Shown here one piece after another: positions 27,355 to 35,263 of a stretch of 64,000 bases of DNA. The stretch comes from CAKSNH01 sp964422725 (GTDB lineage: Bacteria; Bacillota; Clostridia; UBA1381), in contig CAYRCC010000003.1 of the NCBI GenBank assembly GCA_964422725.1, forward strand, positions 45,114 to 109,113, read 5' to 3'. Under the pieces are notes generated by a model that saw only the letters and a list, made by a program, of their open reading frames with translations, was not told the origin of the DNA and searched no databases. The translations under genes were made by a program, and so were the position numbers. Numbering within the stretch: position 1 is the first letter of the stretch; every line of letters starts with the position of its first letter.

Positions 27355-27428
27355 ATAAATCACTTCCCTGACATAATTTATTTATGATGAAAATAGGAAT
27401 TTTCAAAATGTAACATCACATAGAATAT

Positions 27429-27457
27429 ATTTTAACATTTTCTATGCACATTTTCAA
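27429..27457 (-). promoter_or_regulatory. Promoter of the aroC-sigma-anti-sigma unit
   Basis: On the minus strand TTGAAA (27457-27452), a 17-bp spacer and TAAAAT (27434-27429), about 75 bp before aroC. Confidence 0.6.
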
Positions 27458-27512
27458 GTGGAAACAATAGCAATATCACGGTTTTTTGTTGAATTGTAAA
27501 TGATGGAAAAAA

Positions 27513-27770
27513 TATAGGAAAATCAAACCAAGTATGATATAATGTTAATAACGACAAAAACAAATATCAGATAGGCAAAATGTCATTTCGCTTACCGTCG
27601 GCAGACGGTGTTGAGCATCAGTTCCTATGGGCATATTTTTACCGTAAGGAGGGTTTTCTTGTATCTAGAGATTTTTAGTCCACCGCTTCAAACAGTGTTT
27701 TTTACGCTAAAACTAACAAAAAAACAGACAAATTCTCGCACATTTGTCTGTTTTTAATAATTTTCCTATA
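27513..27770. mobile_element. 258-bp TIR element, inverted relative to the copy at 24239
   Basis: It begins TATAGGAAAATCA and ends AATTTTCCTATA. Its first 59 bp are identical to the reverse complement of 24258-24316, including a TATAAT-like core. The inner part differs and contains GTCGGCAGACGG and ACAGACAAATTC...CATTTGTCTGT hairpins. No transposase is encoded; it looks like a longer derivative of the same MITE family. Confidence 0.68.
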
Positions 27771-27787
27771 AACACCGCATTTTCCGA

Positions 27788-27961
27788 TTATTTATCACCG
27801 TTTTCATCGTCTTGAAGCTCAAGCTTATGTACGCATTTTTCGCCCGTACTTAAATTTATATGTTCAAGCTCCATTTCCTTTTCCGGTGAATACGCCGACC
27901 AATACGCCGGTACAAGATGAATAAATCCGCAGACGGGGCATTTGTAAAAATTGTTTTCCAT
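27788..27961 (-). CDS. Small protein with a CPVCG zinc-ribbon-like motif
   Basis: A 57-residue protein starting MENNFYKCPVCGFIHLVPAYW. I chose ATG 27961 because a full AGGAGG lies seven bases upstream. It has one CPxCG knuckle and one further Cys (GEKCVHKLE), so it could bind a metal as a dimer or have a degenerate ribbon. The acidic C terminus (LQDDENGDK) is typical of small cytoplasmic proteins. I do not recognise the family. It stands alone between the TIR element and the argS gene. Confidence 0.65.
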   Translation of the reverse strand: MENNFYKCPVCGFIHLVPAYWSAYSPEKEMELEHINLSTGEKCVHKLELQDDENGDK

Positions 27962-28105
27962 ATCCCTACCTCCTTGTAAGAAAATCACAACGCGTGAATA
28001 CACTTTGAATTTTAATCCACATTCATTTTACACCATTTCACATAATTAGTCAATATGTATTTCCTTCAACCGCAAAAACGCCGATTATTCATCAATACTG
28101 CACAA

Positions 28106-29803
28106 TTACATACTTTCCACAGTTTCAATACCCAAAAGTCCGAGTGCACTCTTGATTACTGCCGCTGTACTTGCAACAAGTGCAAGACGTGCTTTTTTCA
28201 CATCTTCGCCGACATCGCTTTTCAATATCGGATACGAATTGTAGAACTTATTAAACGCTCTTGCAAGATTTGTTACATACCTATTAATGTAAAACGGCTC
28301 ATTTTTATCCGCCGCATCTTTAACGGCATCGCCGAACCCCGCAAGAAGTGATACAAGCGCGTACTCATCGTCGGAGGTTACAAGCGAATAATTCGGAGCC
28401 GAACAGTCAATATCACTGCGGCGCAGAATACTCTTTGCACGTGCATAGCTGTACTGCACATACGGTGCAGACTCACCTTCAAAATCCAGCATATCGTCCC
28501 ACGAAAATACAATGTCGCGCTCACGACTGTTTTTGAGGAATGTATACAAAATCGCGCCGATACCTATCTTTTTCGCAACCTCGTCCTTATTTGGCATATC
28601 AGGACTGTTTGCCTCGATTATTTCCGCCGTTTTTTCAATCGACTCGTTAAGCACATCTTCAAGGAACACTACATCACCGTGTCTTGTAGACAGCTTTTTA
28701 TCCGCAAACTTAACCAAACCGAAACCTACGTGAGTACAATTATCCGCCCAGTCGTATCCCATTTTTTTCAGCACCGAGAAAATCTGGTTGAAATGCAGAG
28801 CCTGAGGTGTGCCGACAACGTAAATATTTTTGTGAAAATCATATGTTCTGTGGCGGTAAATTGCCGCCGCAAGGTCACGTGTGGCGTAAATTGTAGCACC
28901 GTCCGACTTCACAATAATGCACGGCGGAATATTTTTATCGTCAAGATTTACCACCTTTGCGTTATCGCTTTCGGTCAGCAGTCCTTTTTCATCGAGCAAA
29001 TCGACAACTTCCTGCATCTTATCGCTGTAAAAGCTCTCACCGGCATATGAATCGAACGAAATGTTGAGCATATCGTAAACTCGTTTAAACTCCACAAGGC
29101 TTATATCGCGGAAATACTGCCACAGTGCAGTCGTTTCCTCGTCACCGTCCTCAAGTTTTTTAAAGTACATTCTTGCCTCGTCGTCAAGCGACGGTTCTTT
29201 TTCAACCTCATCGTGGAACTTAACGTAAATTTTCAGCAACTCATTAATAGGGTCTTTTTCGATAACCTCGCGTACACCCCAGCGTTTATACGCACATATA
29301 AGCTTGCCGAACTGCGTACCCCAATCACCCAAATGATTGATTTTTACTGTGTTATATCCCAAATGCTTATAAATTTTCTCAACCGAATTTCCCACCGCTG
29401 TGGAAAACAGGTGTCCTATGTGAAACGGCTTTGCTATATTCGGCGACGAGAACTCAACAAGCACTGTTTTGCCGTTTCCGATGTCGGAAGAACCATATCT
29501 CTCGCCTTTTTGAGCAATCTCCTCCATAACAGAGCTTATAAACGCGGTTCTGTTGAAAAAGAAATTGAGATAACCGCCGACCGCTTCCGCCTTATCTATG
29601 TACTCGTCAGCGGTAAGTTTATCCGCAAGCTCCGCGGCAATTGCCGCCGGTGCTTTTCTGAACACCTTTGCCAGCGGAAAACAAGGAAATGCCAAGTCGC
29701 CCATTTTTTTATCAGGCGGCGTTTCAAGTGAGGCCTCGACAGTGTCCGCATCAAGTCCCGAAAGCTGTATCAGCTTATTTTTAATATATTCTCTGAAGTT
29801 CAT
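28106..29803 (-). CDS. argS: Arginyl-tRNA synthetase
   Basis: A 565-residue class I aminoacyl-tRNA synthetase charging tRNA-Arg. The N-terminal additional domain (FREYIKNKLIQLSGLDADTVE) is followed by the HIGH signature in SSPNIAKPFHIGHLFSTAVG; the second signature is the ArgRS-type KKLSTRHGDVV in place of KMSK. The DALR anticodon-binding domain ends the protein (FNKFYNSYPIL ... ALGLLGIETVESM). Length is typical. The ATG follows AAGGAGATAAGTCC. It has its own promoter and is not overlapped by neighbours. Confidence 0.96.
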   Translation of the reverse strand: MNFREYIKNKLIQLSGLDADTVEASLETPPDKKMGDLAFPCFPLAKVFRKAPAAIAAELADKLTADEYIDKAEAVGGYLNFFFNRTAFISSVMEEIAQKGERYGSSDIGNGKTVLVEFSSPNIAKPFHIGHLFSTAVGNSVEKIYKHLGYNTVKINHLGDWGTQFGKLICAYKRWGVREVIEKDPINELLKIYVKFHDEVEKEPSLDDEARMYFKKLEDGDEETTALWQYFRDISLVEFKRVYDMLNISFDSYAGESFYSDKMQEVVDLLDEKGLLTESDNAKVVNLDDKNIPPCIIVKSDGATIYATRDLAAAIYRHRTYDFHKNIYVVGTPQALHFNQIFSVLKKMGYDWADNCTHVGFGLVKFADKKLSTRHGDVVFLEDVLNESIEKTAEIIEANSPDMPNKDEVAKKIGIGAILYTFLKNSRERDIVFSWDDMLDFEGESAPYVQYSYARAKSILRRSDIDCSAPNYSLVTSDDEYALVSLLAGFGDAVKDAADKNEPFYINRYVTNLARAFNKFYNSYPILKSDVGEDVKKARLALVASTAAVIKSALGLLGIETVESM

Positions 29804-29840
29804 TGGACTTATCTCCTTAGTAAATTATTTTTCGCAAAAA

Positions 29841-29869
29841 ATTATATCACAAACAACCGTATTTTTCAA
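29841..29869 (-). promoter_or_regulatory. Promoter of argS
   Basis: Minus strand TTGAAA (29869-29864), 17-bp spacer, perfect TATAAT (29846-29841), 38 bp before the argS start. I see no T-box leader in the short 5' region. Confidence 0.72.
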
Positions 29870-29917
29870 TACAAGACGCACGATTTTATATATTTTTTAA
29901 AATTACTTCGCCGTCGG

Positions 29918-30808
29918 TCAGGCGCGGTTTTTTGTGTATGTCAAAAACACTTCCTTATAGTCTTGCGCAAAGCTGTCATGTGCTTTTTTTGCTTTGCCGT
30001 AATCGTCAAACAACCCAAACACCGTCGGTCCGGAACCGCTCATAAGCGTGCATACCGCGCCAAAATCCGACATTTTGCTCTTTATTTCGCCGATAATCGG
30101 ATACATTTTTTCCGTAACCTCTTCCATAACATTGCACATTCCGTCCGGCAAACCGCAAATATTGCATTTTTCAATTGCCGAAATAACAGCATCACTGTCA
30201 GGACGCTTTAAAATATCCGCATTGTCAATCTCGTTGTAAATTGCGGCTGTCGATACATTTATAGGCGGTTTCACCAACAAAACCGTCAGTTTCGGCATAT
30301 CCGAAAGACACGTCAGTTTTTCGCCTATACCCTCTGCAAGATACGTTCCGCCCATCAGACAATACGGTACATCCGCTCCGAGCTTTGCGCCTATCTCGCA
30401 CAGCTGTTTTTCTTCAAGTTCCGTATTGAACAGCTCATTCATCGCACAGAGTACCGCCGCTGCATTACCGCTGCCTCCGGCAAGTCCGGCGGCAACCGGT
30501 ATGTTTTTCGTTATACGTATTTTAACGCCGCCTTCAGCACGCGTATATTTAAAAAATTCCAGTGCCGCTTTATATGCTATGTTGCCGGTTCCGTTCGGCA
30601 GATACTTCAAATTCGTACTCAGCGAAATATCGTAATCGGTTTTATCAACAATGAGCAAATCAAACAGCCCTATTGTCTGCATAATCATTTTTACATCGTG
30701 ATAACCGTTTTCACGCCTGCCGATTACATCAAGCGTAAGATTAATCTTTGCAAATGACTTTGCAACAGCCCTGTTGCCGGAAATGAACATTTCATTTTTC
30801 AAAAGCAC
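29918..30808 (-). CDS. ispE: 4-diphosphocytidyl-2-C-methyl-D-erythritol kinase
   Basis: GHMP kinase of the MEP isoprenoid pathway; phosphorylates CDP-methylerythritol at the 2-hydroxyl. The N-terminal AKSFAKINLTLDVIGRRENGYHDVKMIMQTIG is diagnostic, and the ATP-binding glycine loop is PVAAGLAGGSGNAAAVLCAM. The late motif is LMSGSGPTVFGLFDD. I set the start at GTG 30808, six bases after AGGGGA; an in-frame GTG at 30826 directly abutting the tlyA stop would add six residues. It is the third gene of a dxs-tlyA-ispE operon, so two MEP-pathway enzymes are co-expressed. Length (296) is normal. Confidence 0.94.
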   Translation of the reverse strand: MLLKNEMFISGNRAVAKSFAKINLTLDVIGRRENGYHDVKMIMQTIGLFDLLIVDKTDYDISLSTNLKYLPNGTGNIAYKAALEFFKYTRAEGGVKIRITKNIPVAAGLAGGSGNAAAVLCAMNELFNTELEEKQLCEIGAKLGADVPYCLMGGTYLAEGIGEKLTCLSDMPKLTVLLVKPPINVSTAAIYNEIDNADILKRPDSDAVISAIEKCNICGLPDGMCNVMEEVTEKMYPIIGEIKSKMSDFGAVCTLMSGSGPTVFGLFDDYGKAKKAHDSFAQDYKEVFLTYTKNRA

Positions 30809-30826
30809 AAAAATTCCCCTTTTCAC

Positions 30827-31633
30827 TCACAGCTGTGCGTGTGATTCGTTAACAATCCGCTCCATATCCTCGGCGGTAACCGTGTTTTCCGCCGGCGTTT
30901 TTCTTATATATGCCAAATATTCTATATTTCCCTCCGGTCCTTTTATCGGCGAAAACGACAGCCCCGACGGGTACATTCCGATACTCTCGGAAAATTCAAT
31001 AACATTTTTTATAACCTCAAGATGCACCTTTATGTCCTTTACAACACCTTTTTTGCCTACCTGTTCCCGTCCTGCCTCAAACTGCGGTTTTATCAGCGCT
31101 ACCAGCTCTCCGTCATCGCTAAGCAGCTCCTTTGCCACAGGCAACACCAGTTTTAATGATATAAACGACACGTCAATTGAGGCGAAATCAATTTTCTCAC
31201 CGATTTGTTCCGGCGTGACATAGCGTATATTGGTACGTTCCATATTCACAACACGGTCATCGTTTCTTAAAGACCACGCAAGCTGTCCGTACCCGACATC
31301 TACCGAAAACACCTTAACCGCACCGTTTTGCAGCATACAATCCGTAAAACCGCCCGTCGAGGCACCGATATCCATCGCCGTTTTTCCCTCAAGGATTATC
31401 GGAAAAGCCGCCATAGCTTTTTCGAGTTTTAAGCCGCCGCGGCTTACATATTTAAGCGTGTTTCCGCGAATTTCAACATTCTTTTTATCCTTGTCAATCA
31501 TAGTTCCGGCTTTGTCGCATTTTTGGTTGTCAACATAAACCTGTCCCGCCATTATAAGCGATTTTGCGCGTTCTCTGCTCTGTACCATACCGTTTTCCGT
31601 AAGATACACATCTAAACGTATTTTTTCCGCCAC
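30827..31633 (-). CDS. tlyA: TlyA family rRNA 2'-O-methyltransferase / putative hemolysin
   Basis: A 268-residue S-adenosylmethionine-dependent methyltransferase. An N-terminal S4 RNA-binding domain (RLDVYLTENGMVQSRERAKSL ... GQVYVDNQKC) precedes an FtsJ/RrmJ fold (AMDIGASTGGFTDCMLQNGA as the SAM loop, ASIDVSFISLKLVLP). Mycobacterial TlyA 2'-O-methylates 16S and 23S rRNA. I set the start at GTG 31633, eight bases after AGGAGG, giving MAEKIRLDVYL as in homologues. It lies 16 bp after dxs and its stop is followed directly by the ispE leader. The haemolysin name is historical. Confidence 0.92.
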   Translation of the reverse strand: MAEKIRLDVYLTENGMVQSRERAKSLIMAGQVYVDNQKCDKAGTMIDKDKKNVEIRGNTLKYVSRGGLKLEKAMAAFPIILEGKTAMDIGASTGGFTDCMLQNGAVKVFSVDVGYGQLAWSLRNDDRVVNMERTNIRYVTPEQIGEKIDFASIDVSFISLKLVLPVAKELLSDDGELVALIKPQFEAGREQVGKKGVVKDIKVHLEVIKNVIEFSESIGMYPSGLSFSPIKGPEGNIEYLAYIRKTPAENTVTAEDMERIVNESHAQL

Positions 31634-31649
31634 TCGCCGCACCTCCTGT

Positions 31650-33506
31650 CTATTTTAAAAGCAACTCGGATTTTTCCGCCACACTCTGCGCATCGACTCC
31701 GAATAATCGGTCAAGCTCCGCCACGCTGCCGTGTACAACAGGCTTGTCCGCATACGCAAACGTATGAAATCTTACATTTACCCCGTTTTCCTCAAACATT
31801 GCGGCAATCATACTTCCCATACCGCCGTTTACCGTACCGTCCTCAAGTGTGACAACCGCTCCGGTTTTTTTTGCACTTTCCAAAATTGTTTTTTCATCAA
31901 GCGGTTTTATCGTGCGCACTGATATAAGCTCCGCCGAAACACCTTTTTCCTCAAGCAAACGCACCGCTTTTTCGCCCGTACTCACCATACGTCCGGCGCA
32001 AACAACCGTAATGTGTTTTCCGGTTTTAAGCACACACGCCTTTCCAAACTCAAACTTATCCCCTCTGCACTCCGACTGCGTGTTTGCGCGCGGATAACGC
32101 ACAGCAATAGGTCCGCTGTGTTTCTCGGCGGCATATTCCAGCATTTGTTCAAGCTCGGAAAAATTTGACGGTGCAAGTATTGACATATTCGGCATATGAG
32201 ATAAAAACGCAATGTCATAAAGTCCCTGATGGGTTTCACCGTCCGCCCCTACAATTCCGGCGCGGTCAACAGGAATAACGACGTGCAGATTTTGCAGACA
32301 TATATCGTGCAGCACTTGGTCATACGCACGCTGTAAAAACGACGAATATATAGGCACTACAGGCACATATCCGCCCATTGCCATACCTGCCGCAAGTGTA
32401 ATCGCGTGCTGTTCGGCAATTCCCACATCAAAAAAACGCTTTTCAAACTCTTTTGCAAACCCCAAAAGTCCACTGCCTGCCGGCATTGCCGGAGTTATCG
32501 CCACAAGCTTTTCGTTTTTGCGCGCCAGTTTTGACAGACATTTGCCGAACACCGCCGAATAATCCTCGCTTTTATTGACTATCTCGTCAAGCTCGCCGTC
32601 AACATCAAATTTGGAAACACCGTGAAAATTCTGCGGATTTGCCTCTGCCGGAGAATATCCCTTTCCTTTTTTCGTGTGCACATGAACAAACACAGGTTTG
32701 TCCAGCTTTTTTGCACGTTCGAGTACAGCCGTCAGCGCTTTTATGTTATGTCCGTCAACCGGTCCGAGATATTCAAACCCCAAATCATCAAATATAGTGG
32801 ACGGCAAAATCAGCTGTCTTATACCCCATTTCACTTTTCGTATTGCCGCAGTCAGCGGTTTGCCGACAACGGGCACGTGTTTCAAAAAACGCTCCACTGC
32901 CTGTTTGGACTTAAAATATCCCGGTTTTGAGCGAAGCTCTTTAAGATACCCCGAAATCGCTCCTACATTTTCCGAAATGGACATAGCGTTATCGTTAAGT
33001 ACAGCTATCATACGCGTCTTTGAATGACCTGCATCATTTAAAGCCTCGTACATCATTCCGCCCGTCAGCGCACCGTCGCCGAACACCGCTATTACGTGGT
33101 TTTTACCGCCGTCCAAGTCGCGTGCGCGCGCCATACCGAGTGCCGCCGAAATGGAAGTAGAACTGTGACCGGTGTTAAAAAAGTCATATTTGCTCTCGGC
33201 GGTTTTCGGAAAACCGCTCATTCCGCCGAACTGCCTCAGAGTCGGAAAAAGCGGCATACGCCCCGTCAGCATTTTATGCACATACGCCTGATGTCCGACA
33301 TCCCATATAATTTTGTCCTCCGGCAAATCAAAGCATCTGTGCAGTGCCAGTGTCAGCTCAACTATACCCAAATTTGATGCAAGATGTCCGCCGGTTTGGG
33401 AAACCTCGCGTATCAAAAAATCACGTATCTCACCCGATAATATATTCAATTCTTCAAAATTCAAGTTCTTTAAAGATTTCGGACTTTCTATTTTTTCCAA
33501 TATCAT
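31650..33506 (-). CDS. dxs: 1-deoxy-D-xylulose-5-phosphate synthase
   Basis: A 618-residue thiamine-diphosphate enzyme that condenses pyruvate and glyceraldehyde 3-phosphate, the first step of the MEP pathway. Signatures: GGHLASNLGIVELTLALH, WDVGHQAYVHKMLTGR, the ThDP motif GDGALTGGMMYEALND, GHNIKALTAVLERAK, and the transketolase pyrimidine domain RFFDVGIAEQHAITLAAGMA with RAGIVGADGETHQGLYDI. Length is normal. AGAGGA lies seven bases before the ATG. It heads the dxs-tlyA-ispE operon. Confidence 0.97.
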   Translation of the reverse strand: MILEKIESPKSLKNLNFEELNILSGEIRDFLIREVSQTGGHLASNLGIVELTLALHRCFDLPEDKIIWDVGHQAYVHKMLTGRMPLFPTLRQFGGMSGFPKTAESKYDFFNTGHSSTSISAALGMARARDLDGGKNHVIAVFGDGALTGGMMYEALNDAGHSKTRMIAVLNDNAMSISENVGAISGYLKELRSKPGYFKSKQAVERFLKHVPVVGKPLTAAIRKVKWGIRQLILPSTIFDDLGFEYLGPVDGHNIKALTAVLERAKKLDKPVFVHVHTKKGKGYSPAEANPQNFHGVSKFDVDGELDEIVNKSEDYSAVFGKCLSKLARKNEKLVAITPAMPAGSGLLGFAKEFEKRFFDVGIAEQHAITLAAGMAMGGYVPVVPIYSSFLQRAYDQVLHDICLQNLHVVIPVDRAGIVGADGETHQGLYDIAFLSHMPNMSILAPSNFSELEQMLEYAAEKHSGPIAVRYPRANTQSECRGDKFEFGKACVLKTGKHITVVCAGRMVSTGEKAVRLLEEKGVSAELISVRTIKPLDEKTILESAKKTGAVVTLEDGTVNGGMGSMIAAMFEENGVNVRFHTFAYADKPVVHGSVAELDRLFGVDAQSVAEKSELLLK

Positions 33507-33606
33507 ATCAAATTCCTCTAATCATTCGGCCCGCTGCGGCACACTGTCCTCCGGCAAGTCCGCACCTCAGCAAACGCCGCCGTTCACTGCCGACATTTTT
33601 AATTTT

Positions 33607-33635
33607 AATATAACATATATTCACTCAAAAGTAAA
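33607..33635 (-). promoter_or_regulatory. Promoter of the dxs-tlyA-ispE operon
   Basis: Minus strand TTTACT (33635-33630), 17-bp spacer and TATATT (33612-33607) preceded by TGT, an extended -10. It lies about 100 bp before dxs. Confidence 0.5.
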
Positions 33636-33667
33636 GATACATTTTATCCTGCAAAGGCTGTATGTGT

Positions 33668-34507
33668 TTACTCCATAAGCCACTTCAATTTCTGAGCCGT
33701 TGCATGGCGCATTATTTTCTCAAGCTCACCGCGGTCGCCGTCCGACAGCGCAGTTTTTACGTTTTCCAGACTTTGCTGCATTTCCGATATGCGCTTATAC
33801 AACTCGTCTTTATTTTCCAAAAACAATTCACTCCACATTTTCTCGTTAATAATCGCCACTCGTGTGCAGTCGCGCAGACTTCCGGCACTGAAAAACGTCG
33901 AACGCTCAATCATAGGATTGTCGCACAGCGCAACCGCTACCACGTGCATAAGCTGACTTGTGTATGCTATAACGGCATCGTGTTCCTCGGCGGTTGTGGT
34001 GATAACGTGTTTACAGCCTATGTATTCCGCCAGCGAGCGAATAAGTGCGATACTTTCGGGTTTGTTTTTCTCCGTCGGCGTAATCAAGTATGAGGCGTTG
34101 TCAAACAGCGTATCGGTAGAGCTTTCATAACCGCCCACTTCACGCCCCGCCATCGGGTGACCGCCCACAAAATCAACATTTTCCGGCAAAACCTTGCTTA
34201 TCTCGCTTATAACATATCCCTTTACTCCGGACACATCTGTAATAACCGCGCCTTTTTTAAAGTAATCGCGGTTATTCTTTACAAAATCCACATTTGCCTG
34301 CGGATATAAGCACAATATTACCAAATCAGCGTCCTTCACCGACTCTGCACCGTCAACAGTACCTTTATCAATTACGCCGTCGCGCTTTGCAAGCAGTACA
34401 CTGCGCTCGTTTATATCCATTCCCGTAACACTGCACGAATTGAACCCTTTCAGTCTGCGTGCCACAGAGCCGCCTATAAGTCCAAGTCCCACTACCGTAA
34501 TATTCAT
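33668..34507 (-). CDS. tyrA: Prephenate dehydrogenase
   Basis: A 279-residue NAD-dependent enzyme converting prephenate to 4-hydroxyphenylpyruvate in tyrosine biosynthesis. It begins MNITVVGLGLIGGSVARRL, the Rossmann GxGxxGG loop. The conserved catalytic region GGHPMAGREVGGYE and TPTEKNKPESI is present, then TAEEHDAVIAYTSQLMHVVAVAL typical of the C-terminal dimerisation domain. I chose ATG 34507 since AGAGGTGG lies seven bases upstream. There is no fused chorismate mutase or ACT domain. It is transcribed alone from its own promoter, not with aroC 7 kb away. Confidence 0.94.
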   Translation of the reverse strand: MNITVVGLGLIGGSVARRLKGFNSCSVTGMDINERSVLLAKRDGVIDKGTVDGAESVKDADLVILCLYPQANVDFVKNNRDYFKKGAVITDVSGVKGYVISEISKVLPENVDFVGGHPMAGREVGGYESSTDTLFDNASYLITPTEKNKPESIALIRSLAEYIGCKHVITTTAEEHDAVIAYTSQLMHVVAVALCDNPMIERSTFFSAGSLRDCTRVAIINEKMWSELFLENKDELYKRISEMQQSLENVKTALSDGDRGELEKIMRHATAQKLKWLME

Positions 34508-34562
34508 TTTTATTCCACCTCTCTGTTTTTTGTCTAATAACGCCACAGCAATTCTATCTTGT

Positions 34563-34591
34563 ATTTTATCACACAGAAACAAAATTGGCAA
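34563..34591 (-). promoter_or_regulatory. Promoter of tyrA
   Basis: Minus strand TTGCCA (34591-34586), 17-bp spacer and TAAAAT (34568-34563), 55 bp before the tyrA ATG. Confidence 0.6.
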
Positions 34592-34823
34592 TGCATAAAA
34601 CGGACTTGCTGCACGGTTTTTGAACGTGTTAATTGTTTGTGAATTTTGTTGACAAATTATGAACATATGTTGGGCATATAACAAATTTATATTGTAAAAT
34701 CCTAAAAATAAAGATTTTCAATCATCCTGCTTTTGCAATAACTGTAATTTCGATGCATATATCAATGATTTGTTCGCAATTTGTTTACTCATTCAAAAAC
34801 CATACAAACAGAAGTATTCCCCG

Positions 34824-34852
34824 TTGACAAAACGTGCAGACGGTGGTATACT
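34824..34852 (+). promoter_or_regulatory. Strong promoter of a short transcription unit
   Basis: TTGACA (34824-34829), a 17-bp spacer and TATACT (34847-34852). The predicted transcript would start near 34859 and end at the terminator at 35029, about 170 nt. Confidence 0.7.
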
Positions 34853-34884
34853 GTAGTAAATTATGTGTAAAGGAGTGGCTCGCG

Positions 34885-34962
34885 GTGCGTTTGGAATTTT
34901 ATAAACAATTTACAGAAAATACCAAACGGGGGGGGGGTACTCTGATTATACATATAATGTAA
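34885..34962 (+). CDS. Possible 25-residue leader peptide spanning a G10 tract
   Basis: GTG 34885 follows AAGGAG with a spacer of about ten bases and opens a frame reading MRLEFYKQFTENTKRGGG and then TLIIHIM before TAA. Ten consecutive G (34928-34937) encode the Arg-Gly-Gly-Gly stretch; one base more or fewer would change the end of the peptide. It is short and has no homologue I recognise. Alternatively the unit is a small non-coding RNA and this frame is chance. Confidence 0.35.
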   Translation: MRLEFYKQFTENTKRGGGTLIIHIM

Positions 34963-34988
34963 AAAATATATCGTTGTACGGAATAAGG

Positions 34989-35029
34989 GCGTACTGTACC
35001 TAATTTTAATTGGGTGCGGTGCGCTTTTT
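34989..35029 (+). terminator. Terminator of the short transcription unit
   Basis: GCGTACTGTACC pairs with GGTGCGGTGCGC through twelve consecutive RNA pairs including three G-U, extended inward by TAATT / AATTG, and is followed by five T. Because of the G-U pairs it works well only in the + orientation. Confidence 0.75.
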
Positions 35030-35147
35030 GTTATTCAAATTTAAATTTTTGCAAAAAAAGATGGGTGTCAACGATGTAAAACGTGTGACAGAAGTGTAAA
35101 GGGGGTTTTTAACGTACAGAAAATGTGGTAAAATTTAATCGGATATA

Positions 35148-35208
35148 GCGCAAAAGCACTAATAGTAAATAACGCTTACCATACATTCATATAACACAGC
35201 TTTTGCGC
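35148..35208 (+). promoter_or_regulatory. Inverted repeat in the leader of the LRR protein gene
   Basis: A perfect 10-bp repeat GCGCAAAAGC / GCTTTTGCGC encloses 41 bases, ending 56 bp before the LRR start codon. A possible -10 (TAAAAT, 35129-35134) lies just upstream with no good -35. It could be a leader hairpin or a regulator site. Confidence 0.45.
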
Positions 35209-35263
35209 GTATCGGAAAAAACACAAATTAAGCGAAATGAGCTTGTGAAAAGGAGAGGATAAT

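Noticed and set aside
34649..34690. A second plus-strand promoter starting at TTGACA 34649
   Set aside because: No acceptable -10 at 16-19 bp spacing.
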